64,000 bases of DNA. Origin: Escallonia rubra (Eukaryota > Streptophyta > Magnoliopsida > Escalloniales > Escalloniaceae). Positions within the stretch are counted from its first letter, which is position 1. Each line of letters begins with the position of its first letter. A model generated the notes under the pieces. That model did no database searches and was not told where the DNA came from. It saw only the letters and a list, made by a program, of their open reading frames with translations. A program made the position numbers and the translations under genes. This document shows, in pieces, positions 1 through 11,300 of this stretch. Location: NCBI GenBank assembly GCA_033065855.1, contig JAVXUO010000464.1, forward strand, positions 62,001-126,000. The letters are read 5' to 3'.

Positions 1-436
1 GATCAGAACACTGCAAATGATTCAAGTCCAACAGCCAAATCTCTTCACCCAAAGTAAAGATCCAGCTAAACCTAGAACGCAAGTACCCATTGGTTCTTAA
101 ACAAATCAATCAAAATTTGGCACTAATGACGCTGCAACTGTGCGTGCCATTATCCAGTAAAATCATAAGCTTCTTACCGAAAGACTCTCCACGAATCACA
201 GTCTTGCACTTTACTCAACTTAAAAGGACAGTGCATAAGAAAGATTACTCCGGGACAAAGGATGGCTTACCCAACATCTGGCTTCCCTTTTTACTCAAGT
301 AAGAATTGCTACTTGATTCGTTATACGTTTGTCGCGACGTTGTAATAGTCAAGATATATCATGGGAACGCAAAAGGTTCCGGGCACATAATGACGAGTTT
401 TAAGTCGACAAGGTAAAAAGTGGACAAAAAGAACCT

Positions 437-690
437 ACTTAATGACGTTGTTTAGACGGTTATCTAAACTATTATTAAGGGAGAACTCACTTAATGTGGC
501 ATGATGTGCAAAGTATTGACGTGTAGCGGTGAACTCGCTAATGATTAATAACCGTGTCACTAGAAAAGAAGGTTATTTGTATAATTGCTTGCACCTGTAG
601 TTTTATTTTCGGATGTGTCTCGATCACGTATAAAAATTCACTTAATGGCGTTGTTTAGACGGTTATCTAAACTATTATTAAGGGAGAACA
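437..690. repeat. Pair of ~50-bp direct repeats (437-487 and 640-690)
   Basis: Both copies run from ACTTAATG through GTTTAGACGGTTATCTAAAC to AAGGGAGAAC with about one mismatch, 203 bp apart. Each contains an internal imperfect palindrome (GTTTAGACGGTTATCTAAAC). The function is unknown. They may be remnants of a duplicated mobile element end. Confidence 0.75.
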
Positions 691-699
691 TTCTTATGA

Positions 700-702
<3 letters not shown>

Positions 703-736
<34 letters not shown>
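703..736. repeat. (AT)n microsatellite
   Basis: This is an uninterrupted AT dinucleotide run of about 17 units directly downstream of the second 50-bp direct repeat. The isoleucine/tyrosine-alternating frame across it is an artefact of the repeat. Confidence 0.95.
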
Positions 737-739
<3 letters not shown>

Positions 740-2181
740 GGATATTCTTATAAATAAGTTTTCGGCATTTCACACTTAAATTCGATACAGTCCTACATGC
801 TCACATTTCCTTTCAAATCTGAATTTTTACATCGAACGATAACAAAACAAGGTATCTCTGAAAACCATCCGTTTGTCGAATATAATCATTGGAGCTGCAA
901 TTGAAGTAAAATGGACTTGGTAATGTTTATGCCTTGAGAGAGCTCAAGATCCTTTTTTATTTTTTTATTTTTCAAAAGCTTCCCTTTTATTCCTTCTCTC
1001 TCTTTCTCTTCCATTTGGGTGGGGGTAGGCCCTATTAATTTTGCCTTTACCTTCTGCCCACAAGTACATTTTTTGTGAAACTATGAATATCTTTAAGGGT
1101 AGTACTTCCCTTCCTATGAATGGAGTAACTTATTAGTTGATTGTGCAAAAGTTAATAATTGAAATTTATAATGCTAATAACACAATCATATTGGCCATTT
1201 CATAAGAGATAAGCTTAGCAAGAAAAAGGGGTTTGGTCAAAAGAGATCATTATAATGTTGGTGAAGATAAAAAGATTAATGTAGTAATCATGATTAGTAA
1301 AACAACATGATGTCACTAGCATTATCCTTTTAATCCCTTCATTTCTTTTACAAATCGGTGCACGTGTGGCTTGCACATGGATTCCGTTTCACCATTAACC
1401 ATCTCAAAGGGACTTTTTGCTTTTTTAAAGCTGGAAATAGTACAAAATTCTGATTGTAATTGAAATGACATAATCTAATTTGTAAGCACAATTACTCTTC
1501 TTCTACGTGTTATGAGAATGGTTTTCAGTCTCTTTCTTAATTTGGGTTATTGATGTCTGTCGAAGCGACAAAAATTAGACCTGTTAGAACTGGGACCTAT
1601 CGAACTGCATGGATAAACTAATTAGTGGGCTCGCTGTGCTTGGTTCGTTGAGGTCACTTAGCTGATTGTGAGAATTGATTAATTAGAATTAAATTAAAAA
1701 AAAATGATCCATGTAGAGTCGACCCTCTAGACAAACATGATGACGATGACAAAATGTGCACCATTTGCTTAAAATCGTTTCGATTTTCCTTTTTTAGACA
1801 GCAGGTATTGTTTCATTTCTTCAATAGTTTTTTGAGTCATACAACACGGGGTGACTTACCCACATTGATCATTTTGCAATTCAGGGCGACGCTCCCACGC
1901 CGATCATTTTGCAATAGGATTTAAAGAATATCGACGCATCATCCTATAAGCAAATGTGCTGATAACCCGACTGCTTCGTCATGAAGTTCGTACAATAATT
2001 GATTTTCTTATATACGTGAATGACACGAACGTCCGTTAAGGTCGCCCAAGGAGTTCTCTACAGTCATGAATATTTTTTACCAGAGGTTTGGGGAAGGGGG
2101 TTGAACCAAAACCGTTTCAATTGCTAAGACTCGAACTTCGCTCACCTCTAAATAGTGGACCGTCCAATCTAAATTAACTTA

Positions 2182-2227
2182 TCTCTCTCTCTCTCTCTCT
2201 CTCCCTCCAGCGCGCGCGCGCACACAT
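2182..2227. repeat. Compound (CT)n-(GC)n-(CA)n microsatellite
   Basis: A CT run is followed by a short GC run and then CA-rich sequence. It is simple-sequence DNA with no coding content. Confidence 0.9.
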
Positions 2228-3675
2228 ACCCGCACACGCTTCTTTTTCATCCATTTTATTTCCTACAATTTTGCAATGCATAGGAATACACAAGGTAGAT
2301 GGTGATCTTTAACACATTAGATTACACTAATTGGTCTAATTACTTGCCCCATACTTGATCTTTTGGGTCCAAGGCTGACCGATCTGATGTATTCAGAATT
2401 GCGTACGGGAAAAGAGAAACCTAAATATAGCAAAGACCCAAGAAAGAAGATGCGAGCTCATGCAGGTGAAGAAATGGATTATGTATAATGTTATATGTTT
2501 CCCAATAAGGTAACTTCCCAAATACTAACATTTGACTCCCAAAAAGAGTGAAAGAAGATGAAAAGTTGACTTCGTACATGGTTCATTGTATAGACCAGAC
2601 GAGCTACACAATTAATCAGATAAATGAATGGGGGTGCCCCAAGTTACTAGTACTAATTATTTTGTGTAGCCGGTGGGTCTGGCTAGGAAGCAAAGGGCCT
2701 TTCGTGTGGGTTCTAATCACACGCTCCATTTGAGCATGTGTGCACTTGCAGATCTTAATATGGATCGACTTTAGCCGAGAGCAAGGCCATCGATGCAGAA
2801 AGAGTATTTAGTTACCGTTACTTCTCTTAATTTTTATCTCGAAAGTTAAATTTTGAATGCCTACGTATCCATCTTGTAAAAGTCTTTTCTCGTCTAAACC
2901 TGGCCCTTAACTTTAACGCTGTGCCCTACTTAAGTGCTGCTAAATAGATTATATTTTAAGCCAGTCATTTTAGAGCATTATTATGGCTAACTAGCCACTA
3001 GATCCTTCTCAAGTAGCCAATGAGTTCGTTCATAGATCACCTCATTCGTTAAAAATAGTCACCAAATACTTCTTAGTGAAAATTACGACGGTTCGTAAAT
3101 GAGCTTATTTGTACGTGTATCTATGGTACGGTTTTTAGCACATGACAAGTGTCTTCAAACTTTGAAACTTTTTTGGGCCTAGACGTAATCAATAGCTGCC
3201 ATTTGAGAAACAATCAACTCTGAGTGAGTTACTACGAGTAGTAATATGTCCAAGACGTATGTCTCAAACCCAACGTCAAGCTAATAAAAGAGCCTTAGCT
3301 TGCGTGACACGACAATTTACAAAAAACTTATAACAAGTCTATTAAAATATATGTATTCGTAAGTACTCTCTAAATAGTTAACGACACAGTCCTTACTGCT
3401 CCGACTAGACATACAAGCATGATTCCTTTTAAGGAACCGCACACAACCTCCCTACTAAAAGTATATTACTTTAACTTTTCCCGGTAAGGAAGAGCTCCAA
3501 AGTATGAAGGTGTCATGTGAGTCTCAGTCCTGCTTCAATTCACATGTTATCCAAAAATTAATGAATTTCCCCAAGTGAGTGACCTGAACGTCACGAGAAG
3601 GCGCGTGGGACAAAAAGGTAGTCCAGAAAGGTATAAAGGGCAGAGGGGTGAGTAATGGCCAATTGGACACTGAGT

Positions 3676-3700
3676 TGTAACCCGTTTTGTCCGGGTTACA
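3676..3700. repeat. Small perfect inverted repeat (hairpin-capable)
   Basis: TGTAACCCG at 3676-3684 is mirrored by CGGGTTACA at 3692-3700 around a 7-nt loop. It lies about 1.7 kb upstream of the ARF3 start in a locally GC-richer stretch (about 3.60-3.86 kb). It could be a protein-binding palindrome or chance, and nothing identifies a function. Confidence 0.6.
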
Positions 3701-4516
3701 GCCCTAGGTGGGCACCCAAAAGGCTAGTAGGGGGGTACAGAGGCTAGGCCTGTGTTGGGCTCTCTGCAATTGATGAGCTTCTTCTGATAAAGACATGCCT
3801 CTTTTACTCCCTGTGCCACCTTTGTCCAGAGACTTTGCTGGACTTGACACAACTGCCCCTGTCTCACCAAACTATATAATAAATAAATATGAAACTCTTT
3901 TTGAGATTCTTTTATTGCAAATTTGTTTCACTTTTTTGGTTCACGTGTACCTTTGTAGCTAATTTTTTTTTTCTTTTCCTTTTGGGGTTTTGGCGTTCAT
4001 GCGTCCGTTGCTGAAAAATAAAGTGAAGCGGTTGGAACAATGGTAAAAAAAAAAAAAAAAGCCAAATTTCTTGAAGGCGAGTTCGGAATAAATGGCGTAC
4101 TTCACTGTAAGCTCATTGTTCTGATCAAATCATTTATAGTTTTACAATATTTAGTTGCATGACCATCACGCTGGACATTCTTGTGTCGTCTATTCTTATT
4201 ATCAACACCAAAGTGATGCATCAATTAATCTCATGCTAGAAAGCTTTGAACTATTTAAGCTGATACTTCTCCGGTCACTTTTCACGTCATAAAAGGACCT
4301 CCGATTTGTTCGAACCATAACTATTCTAGAAACAAGATAAAACGAGCAGTATCAACACACATGTTCTTTTATTAGCAACGTTACATGCATTCCAAATCAA
4401 CGGTTTGCCACATGATAGAAAATGTAAAACATAAATAATAATTAGAGAGCAGTAACAATACAATCGAGTTGCGACATAATTTTAATAATAAGAGCGAGAA
4501 ATGGAGATATAACATA

Positions 4517-4833
4517 TACTCCTCCCGTCCCAAATAATTTGATCAACTTTCTTTTTTAAACCGTTCTTTTACATATTTACTCTTTTTATACTTATTTTAT
4601 TTCTCTCTCCACATTTAAATTTCTATCAATTTATTTTTCTTTTTTCTGTCTCACTTTCTTACACTTTTTTATTCATGTCTTTCTCCACATTTAACACTTC
4701 ACGTTCTCTCTCTCGGCCACTTTCTTCCACTCCTCTCTGTAATGAGTAAAATAAAAAATATATAGGAGTAATATATTACTTAAATTTTTATTATGCGTGT
4801 ATAAAAATTGATCAAATTACATGATACGGAGAG
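4517..4833. mobile_element. Stowaway-like MITE in the ARF3 promoter
   Basis: The left end reads CTCCTCCCGTCCCAAATAAT followed by TTGATCAA. The right end, read on the other strand, is CTCTCCGTATCATGTAATTT followed by GATCAA, so the ends form imperfect terminal inverted repeats of about 25 bp. The CTCC(C)TCCGTCCCA-type start and an AT-rich interior without an open frame are typical of plant Stowaway elements (Tc1/mariner derivatives, TA target). It ends only about 180 bp before the likely TATA box of ARF3, so it may modify that promoter. The exact boundary is uncertain by a few bases. Confidence 0.75.
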
Positions 4834-5010
4834 ATCAGTAAGTAAAATGTGAGCGCGTTTGGGGCCCCGGAGGGGGGGGGGGAATAAGAGAAAGATTAAT
4901 TTAAAGCAAAAGGGACACGAGAGAGATTTGTTGAATGGGAAGGGGACAGAATAGACATCCCCCCGAAAAATCAGGGGGTCGTACCCACTCAGAACCCCCC
5001 ATTTTCCTCA

Positions 5011-5399
5011 TTTTATATTCCCCCTTCATTCAACTAACTAACCAAAAACCACTAGTAAAACCTCTCTCTCTCTCTCTCTGCCACACACATCACAACAGTA
5101 GCTGCCCCACCGCCCAGCCACTCCCACCGCTGCTCTCTTCTAGCATCCCGCCACCGTCTGCCGCCTTGCAGCTCGTCGTTCCACCACTTTTAGCGGCGCA
5201 CTTGTGAGCCCACACCTTTGGCTTCACATACTCCATTCAATCCCTCCTCTGAGTTCCTTCTTCCTTGTCTCTCTACATTGTGCTGCTACGGGAGCATGAT
5301 TTTATACCCCTTTTGACGGAAGAAGAGAAGGAAACGATTCGAGGAGGTTCCCCAGGCTTGACAAGTTCGGTTCGTTTGCTAGCTGGGGGTTTTGGAGAG
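5011..5399 (+). promoter_or_regulatory. ARF3 core promoter and 5' leader
   Basis: A TATA-like TTTATATTC lies at 5012-5020, which would place transcription start near 5040-5050. The leader then has a CT run (about 5061-5079), common in plant 5' UTRs, and one upstream ATG (uORF, separate entry) before the ARF3 start. No in-frame ATG precedes 5400, so a longer N-terminus would need a non-ATG start. The transcription start is inferred, not observed. Confidence 0.5.
5296..5316 (+). promoter_or_regulatory. Short uORF in the ARF3 leader
   Basis: ATG at 5296 opens a six-codon frame (MILYPF) closed by TGA at 5314-5316, 83 nt before the main ATG. It is the only ATG between the likely transcription start and the ARF3 start. 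Arabidopsis ETTIN also carries leader uORFs that reduce main-frame translation and make it depend on ribosomal protein L24B and reinitiation. A similar role here is inference. The short length and wide spacing would allow reinitiation. Confidence 0.6.
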
Positions 5400-8300
5400 A
5401 TGATTTGCGGCCTGATTGATCTGAACGCGGCCAACGACGACGAGGACGGTGCGGCGGCGGCGTTCGACTCGTCGCCGTCCTCGTCGTCGACGTGTTCGGA
5501 CTACGGGGGCTCGTCGTCGGGGAGCCCGGTGTGCCTGGAGCTGTGGCACGCCTGCGCCGGGCCGTCGATTTCGCTGCCGAAGAGAGGCAGCGCGGTGGTG
5601 TACCTGCCGCAGGGCCACTTGGAGCGTGTCGCTGATTTTCCGGCGGTGGCGTATGATCTCCCTCCTCACGTGTTTTGCCGCGTTGTTGATGTGAAGCTTC
5701 ATGTGAGTTTTGGATATGTATTCTCTATGCATTTTTTTTTCCTGATTTATACTCCTGTCCGTTCCACTGGATTTTTTCGTTCGACTCTTTTGCGAATTTT
5801 ATGATGGATTCTGATATCTGTGAATATTGATTTGAACTCAACTAACAACGATAGATTAAATAAGCATCACGTTGAGGCAATATTTATATATATACCAAGT
5901 CTATCCAATGAATTTGCAAAAAATTAAACGGAGATAAAATGAGAAGATTCAGTGGAATGGAGGGAGTAGTTTAATTTTTTTGTTGATTTGCGCTCTCAAT
6001 TTTGCGAATTGATTGTCATCACTCTTTGAGCAAATTTGTTAATCCTGATGTTTGTTGGGCGTTATGCTTTTGGAATGCAGGCTGAGGCAGGCACTGATGA
6101 GGTTTATGCACAAGTCTCTCTATTTCCAGACAGTCAGGTATATTGTGCTTGCTAAGAAAGGCCTAAATGATAGTACAGTACATATTAGCTCTCAAAGTAG
6201 GAAAGGGTTTCTAATTTTCGTACCTATGAAAAAGGGAGTTTCTAATTTTGGAGATGCTGTAAATTGATGTGGTATTACCCTTCATAACATATTGATGATT
6301 CTAAGTAGGCCTTGGTATTTATGGTTGTATTGACAAATTGGAGATTTTGGGGTAAAATTTGTGGGTGGTTGATTGTTGATGCTCAAAGCAGATTGAGCAG
6401 AAATGGAGGGAAGGCGCTATTGAAGAAGACAGTGAGGAAGAGGACACCGAATGCCCTGCAAAGTCAGCTACACCGCACATGTTCTGCAAGACCCTCACTG
6501 CTTCTGATACTAGCACTCATGGGGGGTTCTCTGTCCCTCGTCGCGCTGCCGAGGATTGCTTTCCTCCCCTGGTAATTAGAGTACATAATCATTCTTCTCA
6601 ATGCTCTTGAAGGAGCTTTAACATTTGATTATCCGTGTAGGTCTTGAGTTCATTTCCTGTTAATAAAATTCTAAAGTTGCCAGATCTTTTCTGTAGGATT
6701 ATAAACAACAGAGGCCTTCACAGGAGCTTGTAGCGAAAGATCTGCATGGGACAGAGTGGAGGTTCCGACACATCTATAGGGGTATGGGAGAAACATGTAT
6801 TTTTTTGCTCAACTGTGAAAAATGTCTACTTAGTTGTTTTAGTCAATGAGTTTCCCGGTCCCATGTTTTGAGCTTACAATTTCATTTTACTGTTGAGCAG
6901 GCCAGCCTCGAAGGCATTTGCTAACAACTGGTTGGAGTGCATTTGTCAATAAGAAGAAGCTTGTCTCAGGAGATGCTGTGCTCTTTCTGAGGTACAATAA
7001 TCAGTTTATTTGGAGAGAACTATAACCTTTCATTTTGATAATTTTTATGTTATCTATGGCAGGGGTGGTGATGGAGAGTTGAGACTCGGAATCCGTAGAG
7101 CAGCTGAATTTAAGAGCGATTCTATTTCTCAAGCAGTCTGTAGCCAGCAGTCAACTGACATCACCGCCGTGGTCAATGCCATATCTATGAGAAGTGGCTT
7201 TAACCTTTGCTATAATCCAAGGTATGGGAAGTCCAATAGGTTATTCTTGTTAAAACATTCCATCAATTAAACCTTAGGTATTATTATCTGTTAATGGCTG
7301 GCGTTGTACAATGCTATTATTCCTAAGTTGGCCTACCCATCAGACGGCTTGTCTTTCTCAGCTAATTGTCACATGCCATCTGTTAAACGAATGTCTTATT
7401 CAGCTCATTAAGATATGAAGTACATAGCTTTATTATTGAATGCTGACAAGCAGGGCCACATGTATGATATTGGCTAATCTATTTAAGGTTTAGCTGAAGT
7501 AGCTGCTTATTATGTATAGTAGTTATCATCTTTTACCTTCTTTAAGTGTGTCAACTTATTCTTGTTGTACTGCATGGTCCAAGCGTGAGACAAAATAAAC
7601 TCCTGACGTCCTTGCAATTGTCAATTATAATGTCATACCTACAATGTTTTGCTTCATATGAGTATTTTCCTGGCCAGTTGGCTAATATTTGGATCAAGGT
7701 TTTCTGGAAGTTATCAAATTTAGCACTTTATTTCTCTGAAGCAACTATACACCAAAACAACATATTTAAGGACTTCTTACAAACTCTACAGTAAAGTTGA
7801 ACCTCTGGACATATGCTTGCTTGGTGGGAATCTAATTAGATATCTCCCATGCGATCACACTAAGGCGAGTGTCGATGTGGGTGCTTCGCTTTTAGAAGAG
7901 TCCAACTGACGACACTTCTGTCTAGATTTAAGTAGCTTATCGTTTGTTGATGCAGTTTTACGTGTACCCTTTTCCTGATGGTCTGGAAGTCGCTTCTGTA
8001 ATAGCTACCGTTGTTACTTATGGAACTAGGCAATCTGGAGGTAAATATTGGTCAAAATGTTCAATCATCATCAGCTGACTGAAGGTGCCATAATTTATGA
8101 CTCAAATCAACCTGATTAGTTTCATAGAGTGATCAAGAAATTATAATTTTTCAATTGAATCATATTGCTTGAGTTGTTAAGCAGTGTCATTTGTAAATTG
8201 CTTTGGTCATCTTGGAGAAGTTAATGCTGTCCATATTTAATCGAGTTTCTGTAGCTTAGAGTTTGACTGAACTTCATTATATTGCGTATATTTCATTTGC

Positions 8301-11300
8301 TCGGCTTTGTGTTTGCTTTTCCTGCTCATGTGTAGTACAATGTTTACTGGCTTTATGGTCCATATTTGAAATTCATTATCACTTCCTCTGAAGTCCAAGT
8401 GCATTTTGCAGGGCTAACTCGTCAGAGTTCATAATTCCTTTCCGAAAATTTTCGAAGAGCTTTGCTCATTCCTTTTCTGCTGGAATGAGGTTCAAAATGC
8501 GTTTCGAAACAGAGGATGCAGCAGAGAGAAGGTTAGTCTTATTTTGGTTGCCTCAAATTCTAACAACATGCATTATCACAATCTGATCCATATCACTTTT
8601 TGGCAGGTATACTGGACTCATAACTGGGGTTAGTGACATGGATCCTATTAGATGGCGTGGTTCGAAATGGAGGTGCCTGATGGTATGTGTCTGGTTCAAT
8701 GCTTGTAGCTTAACATTTTTGAACGTCTATGCTCTACTTTTGAGCATGCCATCTCTTAACTGTTTATATTTTTTTTTTCAAGAGAGGTTTATATCCCATA
8801 ACATTTGATACTAGGCCATTTAGGGTTCTTGCTTTTTAACACGTGATGCGTGATTATGGGCCAGACCTCCTGTCGGTCCAGACTAAACCTTAAGGTTTTT
8901 ATGGTTTGTTTTCGCAAATAGGATATTTCTGTGCAAGTTTTTAGCAAGTAAAAATTGTTATATTAGGTTTAAAGTTCTAAAATGGCAGACAGCCATTAGT
9001 TGTGTGGAATTGTACTTTTCACGACCCTTTACATGGAAATTCACAAATCGAAGGATAAAAGCTAGTGTTTTCTCAGTCTTCAGCTTAAACCCTTAGCCCC
9101 TCGACGAATTTTGTCTGCAGCAAAAGTTTATGTACTTGTATGGTGTTTATGGTCTTTGAATAAAGCATATGTTGAGCCCCAACCTCGTTTCCCTCTATGG
9201 GGCTTTATAAACAAAGATTTACTTCTAAGCTTAGTTGTTCGAGTGTATGCGGTGCTTCTGCACCCCCTTCTTTGTTCTGATTGGTGAGCATGGTCCTTAA
9301 TCTCTCTGGATTGTCAGAGACCACCCATGCATACAGATTATTGACTTTAATTTTCAAGGCTAATGTAAAAAGTGCATTTGGTATATGATTCCATCTCTTT
9401 TAGAGGTACACTTTATGCAGCCCCCATATGCATCCTTTCCTGTCTAAATGTCATGTTGATACACCATAAACAATAGGCAAGATTGTCGGAAACTTTTGGC
9501 CTTTAAAGAGTAACTAAAATGTTGAAATAATGTTGCAAGGCCGTAGTGAAAGAAGCGTTACGGCTGAGCAGAGAGTATACTTCCTGCTACGATGTCTTAT
9601 GATCCTACCTGACTCAACGAAAGTGGCTGTGAGACTAGTGCGTGAAGAGGATGGCGAGGCGAAAATTGAGGACTCACTTTCTTGTGGGTTTTGAGCAGGC
9701 TTTGTAATGCCATAAATGTCCTTATGTATGCATATAGGTGCTGATCCGCATCTAAAGTTGGAGAAGAAGGCTCTCTCCAATTCATCTATTGCTGCATACA
9801 TTGCAACAACTGATATGTGCTTTATAGCAACTATCAGAAAGAGTAGCAGTTGCAACAGCCACAAAGAGTTCCGGTGGTGCCCTGCAGCAGTCGAAACAAA
9901 AGCATTTCTAACATTCACTGATTAGCACCTTCTGGAACTTTCACCACGCTTTGTGGCTGTTGTGACGGCTACCCTTTCCAGTGGTCGATTTCGAGATGCG
10001 TGCAATTGAACCGCTGATTTTGTCATGTATGAGAGCAGACCTGTATATGTGGATTGGTCCTCTGTCGCTCTCCCTCTTTCCTTGTACATACTCGCAATCA
10101 AATCAAGAAGCTGGCTGCATGGTAACTTACAAAATCCTCAGCCAACGCTGAAGTGTAGGGGAAAAAGACTCTTTGGCAAAGACAACTCCACCCCCTCAAA
10201 GGCTCTCCTGTGAAAGCCACCAGAAAAGCAAACGATGCGGGATCAAACCCCACACTTCACCCCTCATTCGTTTCTTACACGATGACCAACTACATATCAA
10301 TTTCACTAAAGGATGGTGCCTGTCGTAACTGATACTCAAGAGGCAGAATACCAGATCCCAAAATGATACAACCCATCCACTTTACATGTTACATGAGAAA
10401 CACTAATTAACGCACACATTCCTTTCCTAATTATCTCTGCATACCAGATGCCTAGCCACTTCGCAATAGAGGACACAAACTCTTGGCGGTGGTGGGAAAA
10501 TGAGTGGAAGATATCCAAATCGATTTCCAAGGAAGATAAAGATTCCAATACGTCATATGATAGTGATTGCTTTCTAAACTGGAACGAAATCAAATATTTA
10601 TGCAATTTATCCTTGCAATGGCAGCATAGTTTTCGGTGTTCTTTATCATTACCCAATGTGATTAACTGTAAAAGCCGAGACATATTGTGAGTTGGTTTTA
10701 GGAATATAGGATAGGATTAGGTTCTGTAATGCTTAACTACGTGACAACCATGTGACAGATATTTAATGCGGAAGTTGGTCACCAGTCCTCCTAGGATATG
10801 CAGTTATGAGTTCGGAAACAAACCATCATCAGCTTTCATATCATCTAAAGCGTTTATGTAACGTTGATACCACATGTACGTGTGACCACGTTTCTCACCT
10901 TGCTTATTATGCGACTGAGCTTTAGATAGTAACTGACCTGACATCAGCCAAGTGCTTTACACTCCGCATGTCTGCAGAAATATTGACATCCTATGGATTC
11001 GGCACTCAGTTTGTGAATATGTTAGGTGCTAGGTGTTGATTTGTCAGGATAATTAATTGGACAAACTCCTGCCTCCTGTGCTTCAGTGTGTTCTTACCTG
11101 CATCACCATATCCTGTTTACAGAAGCAATTTCTTTCTCATGCCTATAGTTACAGTATTATTTCTGATGCTGCAGGTAAGATGGGATGATGCGGGGGGCAC
11201 ACGACATAATAGGGTGTCTCCATGGGATATTGAGCCTTCTGGTTCAGTTTCTGGGGCCAGTAATTTCGTCGGTCCTGGTACAAAGAGGACCAAGATTGGT

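Larger units (their letters stand above)
1..4516. other. AT-rich intergenic DNA upstream of ARF3
   Basis: No open frame here resembles a known protein; the longest are 60-70 codons and carry no recognisable motif. The stretch holds a pair of short direct repeats near 0.4-0.7 kb, an (AT)n tract, a compound CT/GC/AC microsatellite at 2.2 kb, an A-run near 4.04 kb and a small hairpin at 3.68 kb, all listed separately. The part from about 3.5 kb on could be distal ARF3 promoter. That is inference from position only. Confidence 0.6.

Noticed and set aside
4935-5207. 90-codon plus-strand frame in the ARF3 leader region
   Set aside because: It is proline/serine/leucine-rich across CT- and CCA-rich leader DNA, matches no family, and its start lies before the likely TATA box.
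5265-5399. Possible 45-residue N-terminal extension of ARF3
   Set aside because: The in-frame upstream start is TTG, not ATG; the family begins near M-x-GLIDLN at 5400.
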